A stretch of DNA of 64,000 bases from CAVVAL01 sp963740215 (GTDB taxonomy: Bacteria > Actinomycetota > Actinomycetes > Mycobacteriales > Cryptosporangiaceae): contig CAVUDJ010000019.1 of the NCBI GenBank assembly GCA_963740215.1, forward strand, positions 1,240,001 to 1,304,000. Reading direction: 5' to 3'. Within the stretch, counting starts at the first letter, position 1. Each line of letters starts with the position of its first letter. Position numbers and translations under genes: made by a program. Shown here in pieces: positions 8,230-15,781 of this stretch. A model generated the notes under the pieces. It saw only the letters and a program-made list of their open reading frames with translations. It was not told the DNA's origin and did not search any database.

Positions 8230-9253
8230 GGCTGATGAGCTTCGGGTCGTTGATCCGCTCGGCAGCCAGGTAGTAGAGGATCGCTCCCGGGCCCAGAGGG
8301 GTGTCCCACGCTGGGCTCACCAGCAACCCCTGCGGTTGGCGAACCGCGATGACGGTGGCCCCGTGGCGCTGCCCGAAGATCGTCTGGCACTCGCCGAACG
8401 TGGTACTCGCCAAGCTCTCCGGCAGCCGGGCGGAGTAGGTGTTGCTGCGGCCGCCGCTGGTCATCAGGTCGGTGTAGACCTGCGTGATGCCGGGGTCCTG
8501 CACCTCCTCGACCAGCAGGTTCGGCATGTGCCACTGAACGCACTGCACCTGCGGGTTGACGTAGCGCAGGTGCTCGCTGCGGCTCATCTCCCGCAGTGAC
8601 GCGACCGTGTGCACCGTCGCGTTGGCGTGGTAGACCGCGACGAGGGTGGTCAACGCCTCGTTGTCGTCGCGCGCGTCGATGACGACCGTGGCTGCCTCCG
8701 CCACGGCCGCGCGGGTCATGACGTCGACGTTGGTCAGGTCCCCTCGCACGAACAGCACACCTGGATGTTCGGCCATCGGATGCTCGGCTACGTCGTCCCA
8801 CGCGCACAGGACGATGTCGAGTCCGTTCTCCGCACCCAGCTCGGCCACGATCTTCTCCGTCCGCCCCGGCGTGTACCCGAGAATGACGATGTGGTTGCGA
8901 GCGTTGTGCCGCACCAGCCCTTTCATGTGCCGTCCCTTCGAGGTCTGGACGTACGCGGCCAACTGGGTGAAGAGAGTCGTCAGCGTCACGATGCCGCCGA
9001 CGATGATGTACGCCCCCACGACATGGCCGCCGGCCGACGTCGGGAAGAAGTCGCCGTAGCCGACGGTCGCGGAGGTGACTAGGAAGTACCACCAGAAGTT
9101 GGCCGGCCGGGTGATCTCGTTGGTGCTGGGCTCAGCCAGGGCCATCAGCGGCCAGCTGGTGAAGAAGACGAACGCCACGATGGCGAGTGGCAGCCTCCAC
9201 CCTGACAGCCGGATATTGAGTGCCTGGAAGAGCCTGCCTAGGAAGATGGGCAC
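8219..9253 (-). CDS. Potassium channel with RCK/TrkA-N domain
   Basis: 344 aa two-helix channel. Helix 1 is at about 20-40, the pore helix and selectivity filter TVGYGD at about 63-68, helix 2 at about 80-98. A cytoplasmic Rossmann domain follows (NHIVILGYTPGRTEKIVAEL, then FVRGDLTNVDVMTRAAVAEA) and resembles RCK/TrkA-N gating domains of Kch/MthK-type channels. The nucleotide-binding glycines are present as GYTPGR rather than GxGxxG. It would conduct K+ across the cytoplasmic membrane, gated by a cytoplasmic ligand. GTG start preceded by AGAAGGGA. Stands alone between the decayed gene and the c-di-GMP pair. Confidence 0.9.
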   Translation of the reverse strand: MPIFLGRLFQALNIRLSGWRLPLAIVAFVFFTSWPLMALAEPSTNEITRPANFWWYFLVTSATVGYGDFFPTSAGGHVVGAYIIVGGIVTLTTLFTQLAAYVQTSKGRHMKGLVRHNARNHIVILGYTPGRTEKIVAELGAENGLDIVLCAWDDVAEHPMAEHPGVLFVRGDLTNVDVMTRAAVAEAATVVIDARDDNEALTTLVAVYHANATVHTVASLREMSRSEHLRYVNPQVQCVQWHMPNLLVEEVQDPGITQVYTDLMTSGGRSNTYSARLPESLASTTFGECQTIFGQRHGATVIAVRQPQGLLVSPAWDTPLGPGAILYYLAAERINDPKLISLTR

Positions 9254-9404
9254 GTCGTCCCTTCTCCTTTGTCCTGGCGCGCTCAGCCCGGTCGCGCGAC
9301 TCGCGACCGGACGGTACCTCTTCCTGAATCACTCCTCGTGCATATTGACGTGCTCGTGCCCCTTCGTGCCGCCGGCGCGGCATCCGCCCGCCGATGCCAT
9401 TCGC

Positions 9405-11675
9405 CTACGACGCCACTACCCGGACCGCGCTACGGCTGTCTTGGATGATCGGCGGCGTGGCGCTGCGTGCGACGACCGGGCGTCCAGACAGGTACGACGT
9501 GAATTCGGCCGGCGGCATCGGCATCGCGAACAGGTGGCCCTGGCCGAGCTGGCAGCCCACCCCGCGCAGGGCGTGGGCCTGTTCCTGGGTCTCCACGCCC
9601 TCCGCGACCGCCGTCATCGACAGCGTCTCGGTGAGCCGCACGATCGTGCGTACGAACGCCGTGCCCTGCCAGCCGGCTACGACGTCGTCCACGAACGACT
9701 GGTCGATCTTGAGGATGTCGACGGGGAGCGTCCGCAGGTAGGAAAGGGACGAGTAACCGGTGCCGAAGTCGTCGACCGCGATCCTGACGCCGATGTCCCG
9801 GATCTGTCGGAGCCTCTCCACCACGGTGCTGGTGTCGCTGACGATCGTGCTCTCGGTGATCTCCAGGATCAGCCGGCTCGGATCGAGGCCGGTGTCCGCC
9901 AGGACACGATGCACGTCGGCGACCAGCAGCGGATCGAGCAGTTGCCGGGCGGAGAGGTTGACCGAGACGCGCGGCGCGGGGCTCCCGTCCGCCGCGCACG
10001 GCCAGCCCGCGGCCTCCGCGCACGCTGCGGCCAACACCTGGCGCCCGAGCGGCACCACGAGCCCGGTCTCCTCGGCCAGCGGGATGAACTCGCCGGGCGG
10101 CACCGTGCCACACCCGGGGCGGTTCCAGCGCGCGAGGGCCTCAGCGGCGTGGATGCGCTCGCCGTGCAGGTCGACGATCGGCTGGAAGACGACGCACAGC
10201 TCGTCGCTGCCCACGGCGCGGCGAAGGTCTGACTCCAGGCTCCGCCGCTGCACGAGGACGGTGTGCATGCTCGGCTCGAAGACGACGAACTGGCTGCCGC
10301 CGCGGTGCTTCGCCCGGTACATCGCGGTATCTGCATCGCGCAACACTTCGTTGGCGTCCGCGCCGTAGTGGTTGTCGGCGACGCCGATGCTGCCACCGAC
10401 GACGACGTCTTCGCCGCAGACCAGAAGCGGCGCCTGTACAGCGGCCAGCATCTGCTCCGCGATCCGCTGGACCGCCGCGTCGTCGGCATCCTCGACCAGC
10501 ACCGCGTACTCGTCGCCACCGAAGCGCGCCAGGCAGTCGCCGCTGCACAAAGACGCGCGCAGCCGGCGTCCGACCTGGCGGAGAAGCTCGTCCCCAGCCG
10601 AGTGGCCCAGGGTGTCGTTGACGAGCTTGAACCGGTCGAGGTCGAGGTAGAGCACGTGAACGCGGGTGTCCCGCGTGAGCGCCCGCTCCAGCCGGTCAAG
10701 GAAGAGCACCCGATTCGGCAGCCCGGTGACCGGGTCTCGGACAGCGTGCTGCGCGGTGGCGAGCGTCTTGGCGTCCGACAGCGCCACGCTGACCTGATCG
10801 GCGAACGTCAGCAGCGTCTGCTCCTGGGCGTCGGTGAAGGCGTGTCCCAGCTGGAAGGACACGACTCCGAGGCTGCCGACCACGGTGCCGTTCTCGCGCA
10901 CCGGAGCTGCCATCGCCGCCTGCGCGCCACGATTGACCAGCTCGGGAACTGCCTGCGGTGATGACGGGTAGTAGTCACTGCGGACCAGCTCGCCGCGCGC
11001 GTACGCCGTCCTGCCGATGCTGGACTTCGCCTGCAGCGGCCCTGGCCAGTGATCGCTGGACACCGCGCTCACCGACGCGAGCACCAGTTCGTCCTGGTCG
11101 GCGAGGTACAGCGTGGCCAGTTCACTGCCGAAGAGGCCGAGCGCGCCCTCGGTGACCGTGTCGAACACCTCGGGCAGCGGAGCCCGGCTGGCGATGGCCT
11201 TCTGGACCCGCGCGACCTGCTCCAGGACTCGCTGCCGCTCGTTCAGCTTGACGAGCACCCGCAACGGACGCAGGGCCAGGTTGAGGACCCAAGCCATGCC
11301 GCGGAGCAGCAGCGTCTCGTCCGGCAGGAAGTCCTCCGTGCCGGCGCGAGCGACGAGGAGGCGGAGGGCAGCGTCGCCGACGTCGAGCGCGACCACCACG
11401 GCGCGGCACTGTCCCAGACCGGGCACGTGTACCAAGCCGCCGCTGCGGTCCGCCTCGGCCACGACGGCGGCCGCCTGGTCGTTGTCGCCCAGGCCGACAA
11501 CGGTGAGCATGGTGTCCGGGCTGAACAGCACCCCGATCTCAGCGTCGAGGGACTCCAGGACGCGTTCCACGGCTGCGCGGAAAGCTCCGGCCTCGTCGGT
11601 CTGCTCGCCGAGCACCGCGAGGAACTCGACGAGCTGCGAGGTGCTCCACGAGTGGGAGGCCGCGTCCGCTGCCAT
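9405..11675 (-). CDS. GAF-GGDEF-EAL c-di-GMP turnover protein
   Basis: 756 aa, no membrane segment. About 1-140 is an N-terminal sensory region, and about 145-310 is a GAF-like domain (ELATLYLADQDELVLASVSA). The GGDEF domain (DPVTGLPNR, then RFGGDEYAVLV) has motif GGDEY, a variant that may still be a cyclase. The EAL domain is intact in its key motifs: EALARW, LEITEST, DDFGTGYSSL, KIDQSFV and AEGVET, so phosphodiesterase activity is expected. No clear RxxD inhibitory site precedes GGDEY. The start lies 5 bp after the FIST gene stop, so the FIST sensor and this enzyme form one operon and probably one signalling unit. Confidence 0.92.
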   Translation of the reverse strand: MAADAASHSWSTSQLVEFLAVLGEQTDEAGAFRAAVERVLESLDAEIGVLFSPDTMLTVVGLGDNDQAAAVVAEADRSGGLVHVPGLGQCRAVVVALDVGDAALRLLVARAGTEDFLPDETLLLRGMAWVLNLALRPLRVLVKLNERQRVLEQVARVQKAIASRAPLPEVFDTVTEGALGLFGSELATLYLADQDELVLASVSAVSSDHWPGPLQAKSSIGRTAYARGELVRSDYYPSSPQAVPELVNRGAQAAMAAPVRENGTVVGSLGVVSFQLGHAFTDAQEQTLLTFADQVSVALSDAKTLATAQHAVRDPVTGLPNRVLFLDRLERALTRDTRVHVLYLDLDRFKLVNDTLGHSAGDELLRQVGRRLRASLCSGDCLARFGGDEYAVLVEDADDAAVQRIAEQMLAAVQAPLLVCGEDVVVGGSIGVADNHYGADANEVLRDADTAMYRAKHRGGSQFVVFEPSMHTVLVQRRSLESDLRRAVGSDELCVVFQPIVDLHGERIHAAEALARWNRPGCGTVPPGEFIPLAEETGLVVPLGRQVLAAACAEAAGWPCAADGSPAPRVSVNLSARQLLDPLLVADVHRVLADTGLDPSRLILEITESTIVSDTSTVVERLRQIRDIGVRIAVDDFGTGYSSLSYLRTLPVDILKIDQSFVDDVVAGWQGTAFVRTIVRLTETLSMTAVAEGVETQEQAHALRGVGCQLGQGHLFAMPMPPAEFTSYLSGRPVVARSATPPIIQDSRSAVRVVAS

Positions 11676-11680
11676 CCCGG

Positions 11681-12859
11681 TCAGCCTAACGCCATCGCGA
11701 CGATCGTCTGGTTGTGGAATCCGCTGACGCCCTTCACCCGGGCGACCTCTCCGTAGGTGTAGAAGCCCGCCAGCGGCGCTGTCGAAGCGCAGCGGAGCAT
11801 GTCCTCACGTTCGGCGGCGATGCCCCCGTCACCGAGGATCGCCCGCCGTCCGGCGCAGTCGAAGACGAGCAAGCCGAGCAGGGGCGCGCCGTCGAGGCCC
11901 CGGATCGCGTCCGCGCACGCGCTGTCGGCGGCGGCCAGTGTCGACGCGACATCGCCCGACGCAAGCCACACGGCCGCCCCTTTCGGGACGCTCCCGGCGC
12001 AGGCCAGGGCGCGGGCTTCCGGGTCGGCGCCGAGGACGTGCCGTACGGCGACGTCGCCGCGCTTGGCGACAGCCAGCGGACGGGTGAGCGCGAAGTCGGC
12101 GAAGGCTGCCGAGTCATTCTCGATACCCGGGGGCGCGCCGAACCGGTCGAGATAGATGTCGAGCGCCGGTTGGTCGTCGAACGTGTGGACGTCGTTGCCG
12201 TCGCTGGCGGTGACGACCATACCGTCGCCCTGGCAGTGCCAGCCGTGCCGGATCCCCAGCCCGATCGGGCCGTCCGTGCCGATGCAGGCCGCCACGACCG
12301 CGTCCTGCACGATCTTGCCGCCGTAGAACTGCCGCGACGTCACCATCCGCATGTTGTCGCCGGCGCCACCGCCGACCAGCGGCACCGTCGCGCCGAGGAC
12401 GCTGTACGCGCCGCGGATCATCTCCTGCTGGTCGCCCGCGAGTGCGTCGATCAGCATGATCACCAGCCGGTGCCGGGTGTCGGGCAGCGGCAGCAGCGCC
12501 CGGGCGATGTCCTCGCCCACCCCGCGGGGGCGTTCGCCGAGGCCCGTCGCATGCGTGGTCGAGACCGCGAAGTCACCGCCGAAGCCCACCACGACCACGC
12601 CGTTGCTCAGCGCTGGGCCCGGTCCGATCTCCCCGGCGGTGGAGCACCCGATGACCGGCACGTCACCGGCCACATCGGCGACGCCGTCAAGAAGTTCACG
12701 CAGGTCGTAAGTGAAGGAGGCGAAGACCAGAAACAGCTGCGGATCGGCGCCGTCCCGCGCGTCGAGGGTCGCGGCGATCCCGGCTGCCCGGGCGTCAGAG
12801 TCCCACGCGTGCCCGACCCGGATCCAGCGGTTGCTGCGCACCTGGCTCGTCATGCGCAC
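11681..12859 (-). CDS. FIST-domain signal-transduction protein
   Basis: 392 aa. The N-terminal half (VIGCSTAGEIGPGPALSNGV) carries the typical FIST GCSTAGEI motif and the C-terminal half is the FIST_C domain (FYTYGEVARV near the end). FIST proteins are thought to sense small molecules such as amino acids and to act with sensor kinases, chemoreceptors or c-di-GMP enzymes. Here the partner is the GGDEF-EAL protein 5 bp downstream. Start at ATG 12859; an in-frame ATG two codons later is equally possible. Confidence 0.9.
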   Translation of the reverse strand: MRMTSQVRSNRWIRVGHAWDSDARAAGIAATLDARDGADPQLFLVFASFTYDLRELLDGVADVAGDVPVIGCSTAGEIGPGPALSNGVVVVGFGGDFAVSTTHATGLGERPRGVGEDIARALLPLPDTRHRLVIMLIDALAGDQQEMIRGAYSVLGATVPLVGGGAGDNMRMVTSRQFYGGKIVQDAVVAACIGTDGPIGLGIRHGWHCQGDGMVVTASDGNDVHTFDDQPALDIYLDRFGAPPGIENDSAAFADFALTRPLAVAKRGDVAVRHVLGADPEARALACAGSVPKGAAVWLASGDVASTLAAADSACADAIRGLDGAPLLGLLVFDCAGRRAILGDGGIAAEREDMLRCASTAPLAGFYTYGEVARVKGVSGFHNQTIVAMALG

Positions 12860-13092
12860 CAGTATTGACTGAGCATCGCGTGTTTCTGAAATATTTCACG
12901 CATGCGAATTTGGTTCGCATTTGGCCAGCGCAGCGCCGTCACTCCGCTGACGCGACGTTCGCATGGGCAGGGCTGGGCAGATCTCCGGCAAACGGCGCAA
13001 CTCAGGCTGAACCTGGTCACCTCGACACATAGCGACTGGTACCAGGGGCCTGTCGCAGGTCCCGGTGTCGACCCGGGCGTTCCGCTGGGGCT
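12860..13092. other. Non-coding gap upstream of FIST gene and repeat element
   Basis: Divergent intergenic region between the FIST operon and the AraC gene. The FIST-proximal part is AT-richer than its surroundings (near 12885-12920) and probably holds its promoter. No gene is supported; a 109-codon frame on the plus strand has no protein-like features. Confidence 0.4.
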
Positions 13093-13172
13093 TGCGAACT
13101 GTCGGGGAAATGGCGGTAACGGGCGTCTGGTTAAGGGACGCGTGTCCCGACAGTCCAGTTCGGCAAGGGCTG
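13093..13172 (+). repeat. Dispersed structured repeat, family A, copy 1
   Basis: GCGAACTGTCGGGGAAATGG, then CGGTAACGGGCG, about 35 variable bases, then GACAGTCCAGTTCGGC. Its first 33 bases match the copy at 33294-33385 (minus strand) with one mismatch. The ends (CGAACTGTC and GACAGTCcaGTTCG) are inverted, so the element can fold into a long hairpin. It sits 56 bp upstream of the AraC gene in the same orientation. Confidence 0.65.
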
Positions 13173-13227
13173 GTCGGCGCCACTGCGCCGACACCGGCAG
13201 CGCCGGGCGCTGTGGGATGCTGGTCGG

Positions 13228-13647
13228 GTGACGTTGGAGGACCTCGTCCGGCTGCGCCGGGCCCGTGACCTGATGGACCGCGACTACGCGAAGCCGCTCG
13301 ACGTTCCGGCGCTGGCGCGCGCCGCCTTCATGTCGCCGGGCCATTTCTCCCGCAGCTTTCGCGCCGCCTTCGGGGAGACGCCGTACAGCTACCTGATGAC
13401 GCGCCGGATCGAGCGGGCCAAGGCACTGCTGCGGCGGGGTGACCTGACGGTGACGGAGGTCTGCTTCGCGGTCGGATGTACATCGCTGGGGTCGTTCAGC
13501 TCGCGGTTCACCGAGCTGGTCGGCGAGAGCCCTAGCTCATACCGGGCCCGCCGCCATGACGAGGGCGCCGCCATCCCGGCCTGCGTCGCCAAGATCTACA
13601 CGCGACCGGTCAGGAATGGAGAAGCAAAACCTGCCCCCCGCCCGTAG
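13228..13647 (+). CDS. AraC-family transcriptional regulator, DNA-binding domain only
   Basis: 139 aa consisting almost only of the two-HTH AraC domain. HTH 1 is LDVPALARAAFMSPGHFSRS and HTH 2 is TVTEVCFAVGCTSLGSFSSR, followed by the GESPSSYR signature. No sensory domain is present, so activity may depend on expression level or a partner. It starts with GTG 13228 and lies 10 bp before the glyoxalase-fold gene. AraC plus VOC pairs of this kind are common in actinobacteria, so the regulator probably controls its neighbour. Confidence 0.88.
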   Translation: MTLEDLVRLRRARDLMDRDYAKPLDVPALARAAFMSPGHFSRSFRAAFGETPYSYLMTRRIERAKALLRRGDLTVTEVCFAVGCTSLGSFSSRFTELVGESPSSYRARRHDEGAAIPACVAKIYTRPVRNGEAKPAPRP

Positions 13648-13657
13648 CGTGAAACGC

Positions 13658-14071
13658 ATGGACATCAACCTTTCACAGTGCTTCATCGCCGTCGACGACC
13701 ACGACAAGGCGCTCGCCTTCTACCGCGACGTTCTCGGCTTGGAAGTGCGCAACGACGTCGGGTTCGAGGGAATGCGCTGGGTGACCGTCGGCGCGCCGGC
13801 GCAGCCCGATGTGAACATCGTCCTCGAACCGCCCCTTGCGGACCCGAACGCCTCGCCCGCCGACAAGGAGGCCATGGCGGAGCTGCTGGCGAAGGGCCTG
13901 CTGCGCGGTGTCATCTTCAGCACCGATAACTGCGACGCCACCTTCGAGCGCATCCGCGCCGCGGGTGGCGAGGTGCTGCAGGAGCCGATCGACCAGCCGT
14001 ACGGCGTCCGCGACTGCGCCTTCCGCGATCCCTCCGGCAACATGCTGCGCTTCAACCAGCCTCGCAGGTAG
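13658..14071 (+). CDS. VOC/glyoxalase-fold protein
   Basis: 137 aa with the paired beta-alpha-beta-beta-beta modules of the vicinal oxygen chelate fold. Module 1 is CFIAVDDHDKALAFYRDVLG; module 2 ends VRDCAFRDPSGNMLRFNQ. Such proteins act as metal-dependent isomerases, dioxygenases or bleomycin-type binding proteins, and substrate cannot be assigned. Start ATG 13658 was chosen because conserved sequence begins there and a TAGCGT box lies 7 bp upstream. It follows the AraC gene by 10 bp. Confidence 0.88.
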   Translation: MDINLSQCFIAVDDHDKALAFYRDVLGLEVRNDVGFEGMRWVTVGAPAQPDVNIVLEPPLADPNASPADKEAMAELLAKGLLRGVIFSTDNCDATFERIRAAGGEVLQEPIDQPYGVRDCAFRDPSGNMLRFNQPRR

Positions 14072-14197
14072 TGAGCTCAGGTCCCGCGAAACGGGCGCTG
14101 CCGCTCGCACGGTCGGTGACCGACGGGCCTGATCTCGGCGGAGGTTGTCACGGAACCCACGCTGGAGGCCAAGACGAGGTTCGGCGCGTACGGCCGC

Positions 14198-15412
14198 GTG
14201 TGGCGCCGGCCGGCACTGCGCCGCGTCCTGCCGGGGTTGCTGGTCTCGGCCCTCGGCGACGGCATGAGCCTGGTGGCGGTGGCGTGGCTGGCCCTGGAGA
14301 TCGCGCCGCCCGGCCGGGCCGGGATCTGGACCGGGCTCGCTGTCGCCGCGTACGCGCTGCCGGCGACGATCGGCGCCGCCCTGCTCGGCCGCCTCGTGCG
14401 TCGGTTCTCCGGGGCCGGCTTGGTCGCGGTCGACGCGACGTTGCGGGCGGTGGCGCTCGGCACCATCGCGGTGCTCGCCGTCGCGGGCCTGCTCAGCCCG
14501 ATCTGGTACGTGGCGCTGCTCGCCGTGTCGTCACTCCTGCACGCATGGGGCCACGCCGGCGCGTACACGCTGATCGCCGAACAGGTGCCGGACCAGGACC
14601 GGATCGCCGGCAACGCGCTCCTGTCGACGTTCGTGCAGGGCTCCGTGGTCGCCGGTCCTGCGCTGGCCGGCGCCCTGACCGCGCTCGTCGGGCCGGGCTG
14701 GGTGATCGGGCTCGACGCGGCGAGCTTCGCCGTGCTGGCGGCGACCGCCTGGCCGCTCGCCACCCGCTCCGGCCGGCCGACCACCGTGGACGAACAGGAG
14801 GCCGGCGCCTGGCGCACGATCCTCGCGAATCCGTCGCTGCTCGGGCTGATCGGCGTAACGTGCGTGTTCTTCTTCCTGTACGGGCCGGTCGAGGTGGCAC
14901 TGCCGATCCACGTCGCCGAGGGGCTCAACGGTTCGGCCGGCCTGCTCGGCGCGTACTGGGCCGTCTTCGGGATCGGCGCCGTGATCGGTGGTCTGTGCGC
15001 CGGCCTACTGCCGCAGCGGCGGCTCTGGCTCATCGTCGCCGCGATCATCGTCGGGTGGGGCGCGGCGCTGCTGCCGATCGCCCTCTTCGACGCCGTGCTG
15101 CCCGGCATGCTGGGGTTGGCGGCCGGTGGGCTGATCTACGGCCCGTTCACCGCGATCGGCACCGGCCTGTTCCAGCGCACCAGCCCGCCCCAGGTACTAA
15201 GCCGCGTCCTGGCGGCGCGGACCGCGCTGACCACGCCGTCCGCCGCGCTAGGCACGCTCGTCGGCGGACCCGTGGTCACGGCGATCGGCAGTCAGCCCAC
15301 GCTGCTCCTCTCGGGCTTGCTCACGATCGCGCTCGGCCTGGTCGTGGCAGCGGTCTCGCCGCTTATGGGAGGCCGTGGCATGCCTCGAACGTACCGCCGC
15401 ATCGTGGCCTGA
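14198..15412 (+). CDS. MFS transporter
   Basis: 404 aa, about 12 membrane helices, with the N-terminal pattern LVSALGDGMSLVAVAWLALE shared by macrolide-efflux-like (MefA/Bcr-type) MFS exporters. A long central cytoplasmic loop (RSGRPTTVDEQEAGAW) separates the two halves. GTG 14198 is the only standard start after an in-frame stop at 14117. Substrate unknown; small-molecule efflux is the usual role. It follows the glyoxalase-fold gene by 126 bp. Confidence 0.85.
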   Translation: MWRRPALRRVLPGLLVSALGDGMSLVAVAWLALEIAPPGRAGIWTGLAVAAYALPATIGAALLGRLVRRFSGAGLVAVDATLRAVALGTIAVLAVAGLLSPIWYVALLAVSSLLHAWGHAGAYTLIAEQVPDQDRIAGNALLSTFVQGSVVAGPALAGALTALVGPGWVIGLDAASFAVLAATAWPLATRSGRPTTVDEQEAGAWRTILANPSLLGLIGVTCVFFFLYGPVEVALPIHVAEGLNGSAGLLGAYWAVFGIGAVIGGLCAGLLPQRRLWLIVAAIIVGWGAALLPIALFDAVLPGMLGLAAGGLIYGPFTAIGTGLFQRTSPPQVLSRVLAARTALTTPSAALGTLVGGPVVTAIGSQPTLLLSGLLTIALGLVVAAVSPLMGGRGMPRTYRRIVA

Positions 15413-15444
15413 CGCTGTCCACTACGGCTGGAGCACTAGGCATA

Positions 15445-15471
15445 CCTAGGCGCCTCGGGGCGCCGGCTAGG
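15445..15471 (+). terminator. Candidate terminator hairpin after MFS gene
   Basis: CCTAGGCGCC-TCGG-GGCGCC-gg-CTAGG forms a bulged GC-rich stem 33 bp after the MFS stop. No T-run follows, as is common for actinobacterial terminators. Confidence 0.4.
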
Positions 15472-15571
15472 TACGGCGCGGCCGCGAAGATAGGTAACGA
15501 CTGCCGATGGCGGGCGTCCCTTACCGGATCAGGATGGAGTCATCAACGGAACGAGCCATACGGAGACCGAG

Positions 15572-15781
15572 ATGTTCATCCACCCAGAATTGCAGCTGGC
15601 CCAGTTCTACCAGCGTCAGCGCGAGCTGATCGCCGAGGTTGACCAGCACCGGCTGCTCACCGCCGCCCGCCGCCACCGCCGCGGGCGGGACGCCGATGCC
15701 GAATCACATCCGGCGGCCCGCGGCCGGCCCGCCGGTACGCTGGCCGCGTGCGAACCACGCGCGGCGGTGCCAGCCCGGTGA
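15572..15781 (+). CDS. Small conserved hypothetical protein
   Basis: 69 aa. The first 35 residues (MFIHPELQLAQFYQRQRELI, then an RRHRRGR basic patch) resemble short actinobacterial proteins often found next to LuxR-type ATPase genes. The C-terminal half looks less constrained. Its end overlaps the start of the LuxR-ATPase gene. The function is unknown; a DNA- or membrane-associated role is only a guess from the basic patch. Confidence 0.55.
   Translation: MFIHPELQLAQFYQRQRELIAEVDQHRLLTAARRHRRGRDADAESHPAARGRPAGTLAACEPRAAVPAR

Noticed and set aside
12902..13231. 109-codon plus-strand gene upstream of AraC
   Set aside because: It spans the family A repeat and has no protein-like features or ribosome site.
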